64,000 nucleotides of DNA. It comes from Elephas maximus indicus (taxonomy: Eukaryota > Chordata > Mammalia > Proboscidea > Elephantidae). The DNA lies in assembly GCF_024166365.1 (NCBI RefSeq), contig NC_064821.1, forward strand, positions 49,441,093 through 49,505,092, written 5' to 3'. Both the position numbers and the translations under genes were made by a program. The notes under the pieces were generated by a model, which was not told the DNA's origin, did not search any database, and saw only the letters and a list, made by a program, of their open reading frames with translations. Below are positions 12,592 to 29,164 of the stretch, piece after piece; the first letter of the stretch is position 1, and each line of letters begins with the position of its first letter.

Positions 12592-12596
12592 GGGGG

Positions 12597-13220
12597 CTAG
12601 ACCAGATTTTCATAGGTTTTAGTGACTCCTGACCCTAGGAATCCCAAGTCTTCCCATGAGATGAGTCTTTCTTGTTCATATGTGATAAGTACGTTGACAT
12701 TCTAATGTTGCAACTCCCTCCACCCTGATTTTCCTTTCTTTGCACTTTGTACCGAAACCTTCATGAAATTTTCACTTCAGATCTCAAACCCTGTGTCATT
12801 CCTGGTAGGTTTAATTTTTTTCTCTGTATATATCATGACTTGTAAAACAGTTTCTCCCTATTAGTTAAGAACCCAAAATTTGAGGACTACCTTCACCTGT
12901 TTGAAACTCATTTCTACTTCCACTAAGTTCAGTCTTTCCACATTGTCGGTCCCTCTGCAGCTATGACATTTCCTCTTATTATCATTCCTTTTATTTCCAT
13001 TTCAGTAACATTTAGAAACCTAACTTTGATAGTTACTATAAGCTGGTTCTGTGGCTAACAAGAAACTGTGTTTTCTTTGCAGGTGTCTTTTTCTGACCTT
13101 GTTCCAATATTCATACTATCTATCACTAAAGCTTTTACTGGACCTTTCAATCACAATTCATATCTTCATCAGCACATGATGTATTATATACCCCCTGACT
13201 TTTGTTCATGCATATCTAGT
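12597..13220. other. Single-copy intergenic DNA
   Basis: No gene or repeat recognised. Confidence 0.45.
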
Positions 13221-13560
13221 CTCTTTAATCAATTATTCATTCAAGGAATTTTTATTGAGTGCTTCCCAGGTGTTCGACGCTGCGCGAGGCAGGGGGATAA
13301 AGCAGCACATCAGACACATATATCCTTGCCCTCATGGAACTTACATTACAGTGAGTGAGACAGACACCAACGAACTGTACAATTGAATAATTCATTGCAA
13401 ATGTGGTTAAGTGCTACAAACCTGAAATACAAAGGGGATATGAAAGCATGTAACTGGGAATCTGACCTTGTCAAAGTGTCAGGGAGAGCTGGGAAAGTTA
13501 CATTTAAGCTGACACTTATGAGTAGGAGTTAACTAAACAAAAAATACAGCAGGCAGCAGG
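13221..13560 (-). mobile_element. L2 LINE, minus orientation
   Basis: Inverted L2 3' end: 'GAATTTTTATTGAGTGCTTCC' context at 13246, 'CCTTGCCCTCATGGAAC' at 13325, 'GAGTAGGAGTTAACTAAAC' at 13520. Related but more diverged sequence may continue to about 13830. Confidence 0.8.
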
Positions 13561-14054
13561 CCAGCTCATTAAAATGCCATGAAGAGGAGGCAAGAGAGCA
13601 TGGTGAGACCAAGTAACTGAGAGAGGTTGGAGAGGCAAAAGTGTACAGTGATGGGGAGAGAGGCCAGGCTCCTGACATACAGGACTTCATAGGTCCCACT
13701 AAAAGTTTGAGTCTTTATTCCAAGAGTCATGAACTACTGAAGGATTTAAATAAGGATGTGACATGGTTAGGTTTACATTTAAATAGATGACTATGGTGAC
13801 AGCATGAAGGATGGACTAAAATGGAGCAAGAACTGTATCTGTCAGCCTCTGTGGCAATAATGCTGCAAACCATCTGAAAACTTTGTAGCTTCAACAAGGG
13901 TTTATGTTTTTTGCTCATGGGTCTGCAAATCGCCTGGTGGGTCTGCTTCAGGTCGTGGATTGGCTGACTTTGCTGGGTTGGGCTGGGATCAGCAGGTGTT
14001 AGCTGCAGATTAGGAAGAAGTCTGCTTCAGACTCCTCATTCTCCTTGGACCAGA

Positions 14055-14150
14055 GACTGTTGTTGTTAGGAGCTGTTGAGTCAATTTTCGACTCATAGAG
14101 ACCCTACGTGACAGAGAAAAACTGCTGCATAGGGTTCTCTAGACGATAAT
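14055..14150 (-). mobile_element. AfroSINE fragment
   Basis: Tail half only, minus strand: 'GTTGAGTCAATTTTCGACTC' to 'GATAATCTTTAT'. Confidence 0.75.
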
Positions 14151-14156
14151 CTTTAT

Positions 14157-14275
14157 GGGGAGCCCTGGTGGTGCAGAGATTAAGAGCTTGGCTGCTAACC
14201 AAAGGTAGGTTCTACTCTATCCATTAGGGTCACTATGAGTCAGAATCGACTTGACAACTGGTTTGTTTGTTTGTT
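14157..14275 (+). mobile_element. AfroSINE with internal deletion
   Basis: Head 'GGGAGCCCTGGTGGTGCAG' joins directly to tail 'GGGTCACTATGAGTCAG' after loss of the centre. Ends in a GTTT repeat. Confidence 0.78.
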
Positions 14276-14511
14276 TTTGGTTCAATCTTTACCGAGTCAG
14301 ATCACTTACCTGGGACATATTCTTCTTATAACTGGCAGAAGAACAAGAACACCAAGTCAAACTGGCCAAATCTAGTTTCATGGGCAACCTCTAAACAGCG
14401 GTGCAAGGAAGTACACTCCATCCCAAGGAAGGGAAGTGTATTTGCTGCATAATACTCTCCAATACATTAATGAAGCTATGATCAAGCCATTTTCCATTCT
14501 GATGGCAACCA

Positions 14512-14921
14512 AGTAAATGGTAGAGGATACCAGAAAGATGTTGACCTCTGTTCTATTGACTATGCTAAGGCATTCAAAGAATATTGATTATACCACTGAC
14601 TGCCAAAAGAATGAACAAGTCTGTCTTGGAAGAAGTACAACCAGAATGCTCTTTAGAAGGGTGGTGAGATTATGTCTCACATACTTTGGGCATGTTATCA
14701 GGAGGGACTAGTCCCTGGAGAAGGGCATCATGCTTGGTAAAGTAGAGCGTCAGGGAAGAAGAGGTAGACCGTCATCGGGGCGGACTGACATAGCGGCTGC
14801 AACAATAGGCTCAAGCATAGCAATTGTGAGGATTGCGCAGGACTGGGCAGTGTTTTGTCCTGTTGTGCATAGGTCACTCTGAGTCAGAACCAACTCGACG
14901 GCACCTAACAGCAACAATTGC
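14512..14921 (+). mobile_element. Bov-B-like RTE fragment with internal deletion
   Basis: Starts in the reverse transcriptase region (…ATTGACTATGCTAAGGCATT, equal to 32011-32030 of the larger copy) and jumps to the C-terminal region (matching 32740 onward). It ends with the RTE tail 'CCAACTCGACGGCACCTAAC'. About 700 bp present in the larger copy is missing. Confidence 0.85.
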
Positions 14922-17377
14922 TTTCCTCATCCTAAGCCACTTTGCTTTAGTTCTCAAACAACCTGCTTTCACTTTTCCCAAAGCCTTTAACTTGTAGGGT
15001 ATAAAATTAATATAATACTATCAGTTGAGAATTATTTTGATCATTTACAGAAGAGCTTGGGATACTTGAGCTCAATTTTGTCTTTGAGTCCATAGATGCA
15101 GAATGTATATGATTTCTAGGTGGCTAGAAGCACTTGCTGTCAGTAATAACAAATGGTTACAACGGTTTTTGGGAACAAATTGATCCCTTTTTCACTTCCT
15201 TCTCTGTAAACATGAGTTTCTTCCTGTCAGGGCTAGCTCCACCTTGTCCAGGAATGCTCACTCTTCTGCCAGTTGCTCCAAGGCTACTAGTTCTACCACG
15301 GGTTTCAAATGGGAAGGAGAAAAAGACAGAGTAGGTACCTAGTTAGGATAGGTCTACATTGGTCTGGGCCAGTGCTATGTGCTGTCATTAATTTTTATAC
15401 ATAAATTAATATTTGAGGGGAAGAGAAAATCTGTCTTTTCCCACAGTTCTGATTTCTTGTCTCACATTCTTGGGCTTAGCTTGAATTTGGGTTCATTTTT
15501 TTGCTTCCATTCTTGCACTCATAGTGATTGTCCTGGGTCTTTAGTAAGAAGCTAGTCTTGCTAACAACATCAATATTTTTGCTGGGGTGTGAGGCTTAGG
15601 GGGAAGTTCATGTAACTTTGGGACAACAGGGGGAAGTGAAAGTGAACTATTTTTAGCTGAATCCAAGTGGAGGCAATTCACTTAAATAATCCAAAGGCTT
15701 TAGCAATATCTTTAGATTGGCTTTAATGTCAGTTGGGCTGAAATAGCTACAGACCCCAGGAGGCAGACCAAACCTATTGAGGGCCTCTCCTGGGAGATGA
15801 AGCTTGTACCATGGAGTAGTGTCAGCTTCCTTCATGCCCCCAGCGCAGCGCTCAGCATGGGAGCATTTCTGCTCATCACACTAATTGGTGGCTAAGTACA
15901 GACAGAACAGAAAGGGGCACTTATTTCACTAATAAGCAGAAAAGCTTTCTCAGGAAAGAGAAGACAGGCTCACAGAGAGGAGGAGGCAGGGAGTCCTCAA
16001 GCAAGCATACAGGTGACACTTGTGACTTTTTAAAACAACCACGAGCAGGCAATTTCCATTTAATTTCTTTTCAGAGTAAGAGACTTAGAGAAGCAGCATG
16101 CTAAAGAGGCTGCAGTGTCTGGGAAAGATAAAGGGACTGGTTTTAATTTGCCTTCCATTTCTGCTGCTAATGACACCCTGTTGAGACAGACTATAATATT
16201 AACACAGGAATTCCCACAAATCCAGTAACATTCTTTCAGTTAGGATGTCTTGGTCTGTTATAAGATCTCTTTAGCACAAGTTATATCATTAAAAGTAAAT
16301 ATAACAGAAAAAGTAATTTACCTCACCTCCACGAAAGGGAAAGACTGGGGAAACAGAATTGTAGGCTCTTTCCCACATTAGACAGACCCAGTTAATTTTA
16401 TGATCTTCATTTCCCACTACTTCAAATATCGGAACTATGAACAACGAAGCTTCCCTTATTTAAAACACACACAATGCCTCCATTTTATTTAGTATTCTTA
16501 ATAGCTCCTTAAGATGAGGATTTTAATAGTTTAAATATTTTATTTTCATGAAAATAGTATTATTTAGCTTTTATGCAGTTCCTTACAATGTAGTTGCAAA
16601 GCAATTTATACATTTATTAACCATTCTTCACAAAATATCTACATGAAAATATGGAAGGCCAGTTGACAAAGTGGGTCAAAAATTATGTACAAAACAGTGA
16701 CAGAATTACAATTGAAAATGAAGTAATTCAACTTTCTCTCCATTTAATAGTCTCCAAAATAACTTAATGAGATATGCACTTTCCCAGGTTGATTAAAGGT
16801 GAAGTAAAAAATTATAAAGATTATTTAGATCAAATTGTATACATCAGGATTATTTCCAAGTATAATACTCTTTACAATACATAGATATAATGTGATATAC
16901 AGAAATAATGTTTCTAAAGACCCAGGTAACTATCATATAGTCACAGATACCTTTTTTTCTTTTTTTTAATGTTAGGTCTATTAAAAAACTGTTATTGTAC
17001 AGTAAACCTCTATAGTGATTCTGCTGAATATCGAAAACTATTAATTACATAAACATTTTAAGAGTCTTGTTTTTTGGTAAGAATTACATCCAATATAAAT
17101 GTTAGAGATTAAAAAAAAAGGGAGAGAGAGAGAGCTAAGGAAAGTGTCTGGCATATCCATCAGCACTAATAACTGATGAAAGAAGAAATGACATCGCAAT
17201 CAGAGGAGGTGGCAGATATAAACTCCCCCCTCTCCCAATAGCAATTACTCTAAGACTTTTCCAAAACACATTTTCTTCTCATCAATTTCAAGACATAATC
17301 TCCACCAGGGAAAAGCACACACTTTTGAGTTTTTCTAAGCAAAAGGACCCAGTATACACGATTTGTCTGGTGCTTTG
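14922..17377. other. Mostly single-copy DNA; possible LZIC 3' UTR
   Basis: No recognisable repeat over most of 2.4 kb, which is unusual for this window. The AT-rich part at 16480-17100 carries a minus-strand AATAAA (16613-16618). It may belong to a distal 3' UTR of LZIC; no coding exon is seen. Confidence 0.4.
16613..16618 (-). terminator. Candidate minus-strand polyadenylation signal
   Basis: AATAAA on the minus strand in a long AT-rich repeat-free stretch, 7 kb below the LZIC stop codon. Cleavage would fall near 16590-16600. This is suggestive only; transcript reads are needed. Confidence 0.3.
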
Positions 17378-17961
17378 TGTCATGGATTGAATTGTGTCCT
17401 CCAAAAATCTGTGCCACCTTGGCTAGGCCATGATTTCCAGTATTGTATGGTTGTCCTCCATTTTGTGATCTGATGTAACTATCCTGTATTTGTGATATGT
17501 TAATGAGGCAGGATCAGTGTGGGGTGTATCTTGAGTCACAGCCTTACACTTAAGTCACACCCTTAAGTCATACCCTTGCTTGTGTCACATTTTTTTATCT
17601 TACAAGAGATAAAAGGAGAGAGAGGCAAGCAGAGAGGGGAGGAAACTTACTACTACCAAGAAAGAAGAACCAGGAGTGGAGCGCATATTCTGGCCCCAGG
17701 GTCCCTGCGCTAAGAACCTCCTTGACCCCGGGGAAGGTCGATACCAAGACATATGGAGATTTCCAAGGAATGCTGGGCCCAAAGATGTTGAAAAGAAACA
17801 AGGACCTTCACCCAGAGCCGACACAGAGCAATGCCTTCCCCTAGAGCTGGTACCCTGAATGAGGACTTCTAGCCCTGTAAACAGTGAGAGAATAAATTTT
17901 TGTTTGCTAAAGCTATCCACCTGTGGTATTTCTGTTAGAGGAGCACTAGATAACTAAGACA
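17378..17961 (+). mobile_element. MaLR-type solo LTR
   Basis: 584 bp from TGTCATGGATTGAATTGTG to ATAACTAAGACA. Near-matching 5-bp flanks CTTTG (17373) and CCTTG (17962). Same family as 4457, 12081 and 56102. Confidence 0.84.
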
Positions 17962-18023
17962 CCTTGTCACAAAATTAACCTGGCACCATTAATCTCCCAT
18001 CCTGGCAAAAGTAGCACTGTAGG

Positions 18024-18584
18024 GAAAGGGCCACATGAACCAGAGACCTACATTATCCTGAGACCAGAAGAACTAGTTGGTGCCCGGCCACAATCGATGT
18101 CTGCCCTGCTAGGGAGCACAACAGACAACTCCTGAGGGAGCAGGAGGCCAATGGGATACAGACCCCAAATTCTCATAAAAAGACCATACCTAATGATATG
18201 AATGCGACTAGAGGAATCCCAGAGACAATGCTCCCCAGAACTTCTGATGGCACAGGACAGGAACCATCCCCGAAGACAACTCATCAGGCATGAAAAGGAC
18301 TGGTCAGCAGGGGGGAGAGAGATGCTGATGAAGAGTGAGCCAGTTAAATTAGGTGGACACTGGAGAGTGTGTTGGCAACTCTTGACTGGAGGGGGGATGG
18401 GAAGAAAGAGAGAGAGGGAAGATGGCAAAATTGGCACGAAATGAGAGACTGAAAGGGCTGACTCAATAGGGGGAGAGCAAGTGGGAGAAGGGAGTATGAT
18501 GTATGTAAACCTACATGTGACAGACTGATTGGAATGGTAAATGTTCACTTGAAGCTTAATAAAAATTAATTAAAAAAAAAAAAA
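18024..18584 (+). mobile_element. 5'-truncated L1 3' UTR insertion
   Basis: Elephant-type L1 3' UTR with poly(A). Flanked by a 17-bp target duplication AAAAGTAGCACTGTAGG (18007-18023) and AAAAGTAGCACTATAGG (18585-18601), 16 of 17 matching. Typical L1 target-primed insertion. Confidence 0.92.
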
Positions 18585-18601
18585 AAAAGTAGCACTATAG
18601 G

Positions 18602-19350
18602 TCAGAAGTACCGCGTGGGATACAGACATGCCATAGGTCCAAGCTGACTCTCAGGAGAGGCCCCACACAGGATCGAGCATATGCTTACATTCCTTATTTT
18701 TCCTCCACTCTCATAAAGTAAGGGCAGAGTCTGCAATTTTCTTTCTGAGAATGGAAAGTGGACCTAGGTATGCCTATACATATTCCTTTATATGCAATCT
18801 TATAAAGTCATGGTCAAAGCATTTCCTTGCAGAGGAATAAACCACTGAAACTTCTAGAAGATAGTATAAAAAGAAATGCTGCAAAGCTGAGGCTAAGGGA
18901 CTGACATTTTGCCATGATTGCTCCAAAAGTACAAATGCTTCTTTCCTAAGTAAATATGAAACAAAATATTTAAATAAACGAGAATAAGCGCAGATCTTTG
19001 TAAACCAATTGTAAGGTATAATTTGCCAAGACCTACAAGACACTTGCTATAAAATTTGAGATGCTAACAAAGTTTTTTTTAACATGAAATAATAAAAGCA
19101 CCACATTTTCTAAGATCACAGCCAAATCACAGGGTTAAGGCAATCAGAATCTAATTCAAACCAAATATTTGCTTTTACCTAAATTACCTGTCTCTTTTAT
19201 TACCATTGAAGGTAATTGCCTCAGTTTTCTTCTTAGCATAGTTTATGAGTATTGGAGGCCTAATGCCAGGCCTAAAGGAGGATATTTTAGTTTTTTTCAT
19301 GAGGTAAAAAAAAAAATCATTAAACCAAACTCCACTTATAGGAAAGAATG
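18602..19350. other. Single-copy intergenic DNA
   Basis: Nothing recognised. Ends in an A-run before the RTE fragment. Confidence 0.45.
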
Positions 19351-19556
19351 TTGTTAGGTGCCATCAAGTCGGTTCCGACTCATAGCAATCCTATGTATAA
19401 CGGAATGAAACACTGCCTGGTCCTGCACCATCCTCACAATCATTGCTGTGTTTGAGCCCACTGTTGCAGCCACTGTGTCAATCCATCTTGTTGAAGGTCT
19501 TCCTCTTTTTCCCTGACCCTCTACTTTACCAAGCCTGATGTCCTTCTCCAGGGAGT
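19351..19556 (-). mobile_element. Bov-B-like RTE 3' end
   Basis: Minus-strand tail 'GTTAGGTGCCATCAAGTCGG' followed by the C-terminal region of the RTE ORF, truncated. Confidence 0.87.
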
Positions 19557-21099
19557 GAATACCCCCATGTAATATGACAATTTAGCAGTAGCAAAAAACA
19601 GTATCTGACCCGCTAAGGCATTTTAGAATAGACAAAATTGGCGTAAGCTTTTAAACCATGTAATGAAATTACGACTTCATTAGTTTTTCGTGGGAAGGCT
19701 TCAAAGTTCACAGTCACGGTTACCAAAAGTTGGAGCAGAGGATCCATGGCTGATGGGTAATCTTAGAAAGAACTTTTGCCAGCATTACCTTAACTCAAAA
19801 GAAAAAAATAATTTGTTATTTTCAATTGTAGTCAATTGTCTGAGGCTGTGAGGAATGTGGTCTTCTCAAAGGAAAACAACCAGGCATCAGGAAGCTTCCA
19901 GCTGACAGCCTCAAACGTCTCCACTTTCCTGGCCCTCTGCTTGGAACAGCAGTTCAGGATTCTCTGTTGTGAGCTCTTGAGAACATCACTGACCCCTGGT
20001 GTCTGAGGTCCTTTCAGCATTATAATTTCTCTGCTTTGCTATTAGTGTGAGCAGAGAGGGGGATTTCAAAAAGAAAGTGAGTTAGGGTGTCAAGAGGCCA
20101 TATTTTAGGGTGGTATCTAGGAAAGCCATATTTTTTAACCTGCTTTTTGCAACTTGATGAAAATATTAAATAGTAGTTTCCCCAGTTTCTAAAATCTTAA
20201 TTTCCTGGCCAGACAGACTGGAAGCAATTAAGTCTTGCAGCTTGTTCACCGGGGTCTGGGGGAATGCTGACAGTTTTAATTTACATATTAATGCTTGAAA
20301 ACATTTTGAGGGGCAAAGAAGAGCAGTCTTTGGTCTTAGTAATGAATAGAATAAGAAACAAAACAAAACAGATGAAAGCGGTTGAAAGGCTCTAGGCAAA
20401 ATGGTTTGGGTCTGTTTTTTCTGCAATAATTTCAAACTGTCCGTCATTTACTGTAATAAGATGATGGAGTTGCACAGTCTTTTTTTTATTGCTAAAGATG
20501 ACCATTCCTTGTCTGAGTGTCTTCAATAAAAGGCTAACAATCAAAGTTAACGACCCATCTGTCCCAATTCCAAGTCTACCTTGGGAACAACTCCTCATTC
20601 TTTTGCTCAGTTTCTTCCTCCACCCCCAACCTAGAATACCTACCTTATCTAGTCACAGGATTAAAAAAAAAATCAAACAAAAAAACCAACACCGAAATAC
20701 AGGAATTGTTTTAAATTATTAGGTTAGATAAAACAGCCCATTTGGACCCTTGTTCATTGGAATTTATTTCTGTCTCAGCCCCAGTGCTTTGAAATATGCA
20801 GGAATTCTGTTCATTAAAACATTAGTCTGACCCAAGAATGTTGAGAAGTTCATTGCCTCAGGGTTACTGCAATCTGAGACCTCCCAAGAGATCTAAAAAA
20901 CTAGATGATTAAATGTAGCAAAATATGAACAGGAGACACAGTATGGAAGTCATTTAATAACTATAGTTGCATAGAATTTACTCACTTATCAAACTATTTT
21001 TCTCAATGAAATGCCAAACCCGTGAAGCAAAATATGTCAGATGGTGCTTGAAATAGAACTTAAATGGTAGATTAGCGCCAATGCAGTAAGGAAGAGAAT
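19557..21099. other. Single-copy DNA downstream of LZIC
   Basis: No gene or clear repeat. A minus-strand AATAAA lies at about 20763-20768, another possible poly(A) position for LZIC. Confidence 0.4.
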
Positions 21100-21205
21100 G
21101 CACAACAATACTATGAGGTAGGCCTATTATCCCCATTGAACAGATCAGGTAATTGAGGCTCAAAAAGATCAAGTAACCTACCAAAGATCCCACAGCCATA
21201 ACTGA
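21100..21205 (-). mobile_element. MIR SINE, minus orientation
   Basis: Inverted MIR core: 'ACTATGAGGTAGGCCTATTA' then 'CCATTGAACAGATCAGG' and 'GATCAAGTAACCTACC'. Confidence 0.75.
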
Positions 21206-21214
21206 TAGTATCTT

Positions 21215-21375
21215 GCTGCTGTTGTTGGTGTTGTGTGCCGTTGAGTCAATTCCGACTCATAGCGACCCTACAGGACAGAGTAGAGCTGCCCCACAGGGTT
21301 TCCAAGCAGCACCTGGTGGATTTGAACTGCCGACCTTTTGGTTAGCAGCTTGAGCTTTTAATCACTTTGCCATGT
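21215..21375 (-). mobile_element. AfroSINE, minus orientation
   Basis: Short form: 'TGCCGTTGAGTCAATTCCGAC' region near 21236 to the inverted head near 21370. A second SINE follows immediately. Confidence 0.87.
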
Positions 21376-21384
21376 CTAGCTGAA

Positions 21385-21548
21385 AAACAAAACAAAAACC
21401 CACTGCCATCAAGTCAATTCCGACTCAGTGACCCTATAGAACAGACTAGAACTGTCCCATAGTTTCCAAGGAGCACCTAGTGGATTCAAACTGTCAACCT
21501 TTTGGTTTGCAGCCATAGCTCTTAACCACTACACCATGAGGGTTTCCC
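21385..21548 (-). mobile_element. AfroSINE, minus orientation
   Basis: Short form in the same orientation as its neighbour: 'CACTGCCATCAAGTCAATTC' to 'ACACCATGAGGGTTTCC'. Separated by an A-rich linker. Confidence 0.87.
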
Positions 21549-21579
21549 CTAAGTCTTCAGGTACCCAAAACAATTGAAC

Positions 21580-22285
21580 TCAAGCAAATTCTTGTACATG
21601 AGTGTTCACAGCAGCACTATTCACAATGGCCAGAAGGTGGAAACCACCCAAGCGTTCATCAATTGAACAGTGGATAAAAAAATGTGGTATACACATAGAA
21701 CAGAGTATTATACAGTCATAAAAAGAAATGAAGTCCTGATACATGGATGAACCTCAAAAACATTATGCTAAGTGAAAGAAGCTGGGCACAAAGGGACAAA
21801 TAGTTTATGATTCCACTTGTATGAAATATCCAGAATAGATAAACTTGATTAGTGGTTACCAGGGGCTGGAGGGGGTGGGAGAAATGGGATGAGTGGTTAC
21901 CAGGGGCTAGAGGAGGGGAGAAATGGGAAGTGACTGCTTCATGGGTATGGGGTTTCTTTTTGAGGTGATGAAAATGCTTTGTAACTAGATAGAAGTGGTG
22001 TGGTTGCACAATATTGTGAAATGTACTAAACGCCACTCAACTTTAAGATGGTCAATTTCACGCTATGTGAATTTCACCTGGAAACCCTGGTGGCGTAGCG
22101 GTTAAGTGCTACGGCTGCTAACCAAGAGGTCAGCAGTTCGAATCCACCAGGCGCTCCTTGGAAACTCTATGGGGCAGTTCTACTCTGTTCTATAGGATTG
22201 CTATGAGTCGGAGCAGACTCAACGGCAGTGTTTTTTTTGGGTTTTGAATTTCACCTAAATTAAAAACCACACATAGAAAAATGAA
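21580..22285 (+). mobile_element. L1 3' end, interrupted by a SINE
   Basis: L1 terminal region ('CAGCAGCACTATTCACAATGG', 'ATGCTAAGTGAAAGAAGC', 'GTGGTTACCAGGGGCTGG'). It contains an internal tandem duplication of about 40 bp (21852-21930). The SINE at 22080 splits its end. Confidence 0.8.
22080..22245 (+). mobile_element. AfroSINE (short form) with target duplication
   Basis: Head 'GGAAACCCTGGTGGCGTAGCG' to tail 'GACTCAACGGCAGTG' and T-rich end. Perfect 11-bp duplication GAATTTCACCT at 22069-22079 and 22246-22256. Confidence 0.95.
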
Positions 22286-23037
22286 ATGATGATTGACCAT
22301 AAAGCCCTAGATGAACAGCAGGAAATTTTCTTTTTCTTGATTTATCACAATTTCAACACACAAGTTTTTGACCATTTAAACCGATATTAAAAAAAATTAC
22401 CCATTAAAAGTTCAAATAAGGCATTTATGTAGCTGAGGTCTCCTAATTTGTTGGCAGAGCACCTAGTAGAGTTTACAGCATACAAGAAGCTGTAGAAAGG
22501 TTTTTAATTTGTATAAAGTGCAAAGAAAAAGAACATTGAGGAAGAATATAAAATGGCCAGAGCCTAGGAAATAGGCTAACACACATGCATATGCACGTAT
22601 CTATATATCTGAGTATGCAGATAGACGTGAACACTCAGGAGAGAAGCTTGTTTTTCCTCACAACTTGTTTTGTGTTTCTCCAAAAACTTAAGAGTAAATA
22701 GTAGCTTACAGGCACCTCCCTCTGGGTTTCAGCAAGAGGGCACACACAGGGAGGGCCTCTAGCTGCCATTTCCTATTGCTTCCCTGGCGAGACAATGCAG
22801 GAGGTTAAGTTACTTCAGGAGATTCTCAACAGGGCTCCCATTGTTCCAAGCTCAAAACTCAGAGACACAATGGGCCCCATTCACAGGGACAGCATACAGG
22901 CTAGGGAATGGTCCCTTAGTATAGTGTCAACTTTTCGTTGGGACATCAAATTTTCATAAACACTTGCACAAATACATGTTAGTTATTGTTTTTTTTAAAA
23001 CTGTATAAAGAAATAAAACTCAATGAACACTAAACGG
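22286..23037. other. Single-copy DNA, likely near LZIC 3' UTR
   Basis: No repeat or ORF recognised. It lies directly below the LZIC terminal exon, so part may be transcribed. Confidence 0.4.
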
Positions 23038-23180
23038 GGAGTCAGGACACTGAGTCTTAGCCTCAGCTCTCTCTAATGTGACTTTAAGCTAGTCATTTGT
23101 TCTTCTGAGCCTCAGTTTCCTTGTTTGTAAAACGAAAATGATTTCTAAGGCCACTTTGAACTCTAAAATTCTGTGAACAC
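23038..23180 (+). mobile_element. MIR SINE
   Basis: 'GTGACTTTAAGCTAGTCATT', 'GCCTCAGTTTCCTTGTTTGTA' context near 23110 follow MIR order. Confidence 0.72.
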
Positions 23181-23599
23181 ATATGAGGTCTACTGATGTT
23201 GCTACACTATTCACTACAATGAGTAAAGCTGGCAGCAGGAAAGAACCATTAGTTCATATCTTTTCGTTCACTCTCAGCACTTACAAACAAGAAGCCTTAA
23301 TAAAAACAGGCAGAGAAACTCCATTATCTTTTCTCTCTCTTACACAGACAAATCATAATGAGTAAGATCCAGTGAGTCCTTCCGTCCCAACCGGTCCAGA
23401 TCACTCACAAAGGTAGCCCTACACAAAGCACAATGACGAATGCCATCAACAGAAGCCATCACTACATTTTTATGTCATCTTTTCTTAAGTTATTAATGCA
23501 GTTTGAGAATCTCTTGATTTCTTTGCAATGACTTAAAATCCCCAGACGAAAAATGTCATTTCCAAGAATGTAATCAAGGTCCCAAGATTCCATACCATG

Positions 23600-28835
<5,236 letters not shown>

Positions 28836-29164
28836 TTACAGTGCATCATATTTCATTATTTGAAGTAATTCAATATACTAGTGCAATTAAAATAGGCTCT
28901 ACTGTTTTTGAACTTCAGATGTGAGATAGCTACATAAAGAAAATCCCAATTTAGATACAAATTTAAACCTATATAGTAGCATTCCACAAAAATTCCTGAC
29001 AATGTTCTTAAACGACTTGACAAACCACTTAGAAGGCTTCGTTATTGGTCCATCTGACTTTCAATAGATAGCTAGATGAAAAAGCAGATCTGTAAAGAAA
29101 TAGACTGGTGTGACCTTACTTTATAAAAAGATTCATTATAGCATTCTTTTTAATTTTTAGTAAG

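Larger units (their letters stand above)
13831..14490 (-). mobile_element. Old LTR-like repeat, interrupted by SINE pieces
   Basis: The layout (…TGTGGCAATAATGCTGCAAA…TTTTTTGCTCATGGGTCTG…) matches the repeats at 59140 and 62510. It resembles old mammalian MLT-type LTRs read in reverse; the family name is uncertain. Two SINE fragments sit at 14055-14275. Confidence 0.45.

Noticed and set aside
22080..22160. tRNA gene-like head (A and B boxes)
   Set aside because: It is the head of a SINE with a target duplication; the same applies to every other SINE here and to the tRNA-Gly-like head at 27345-27421.
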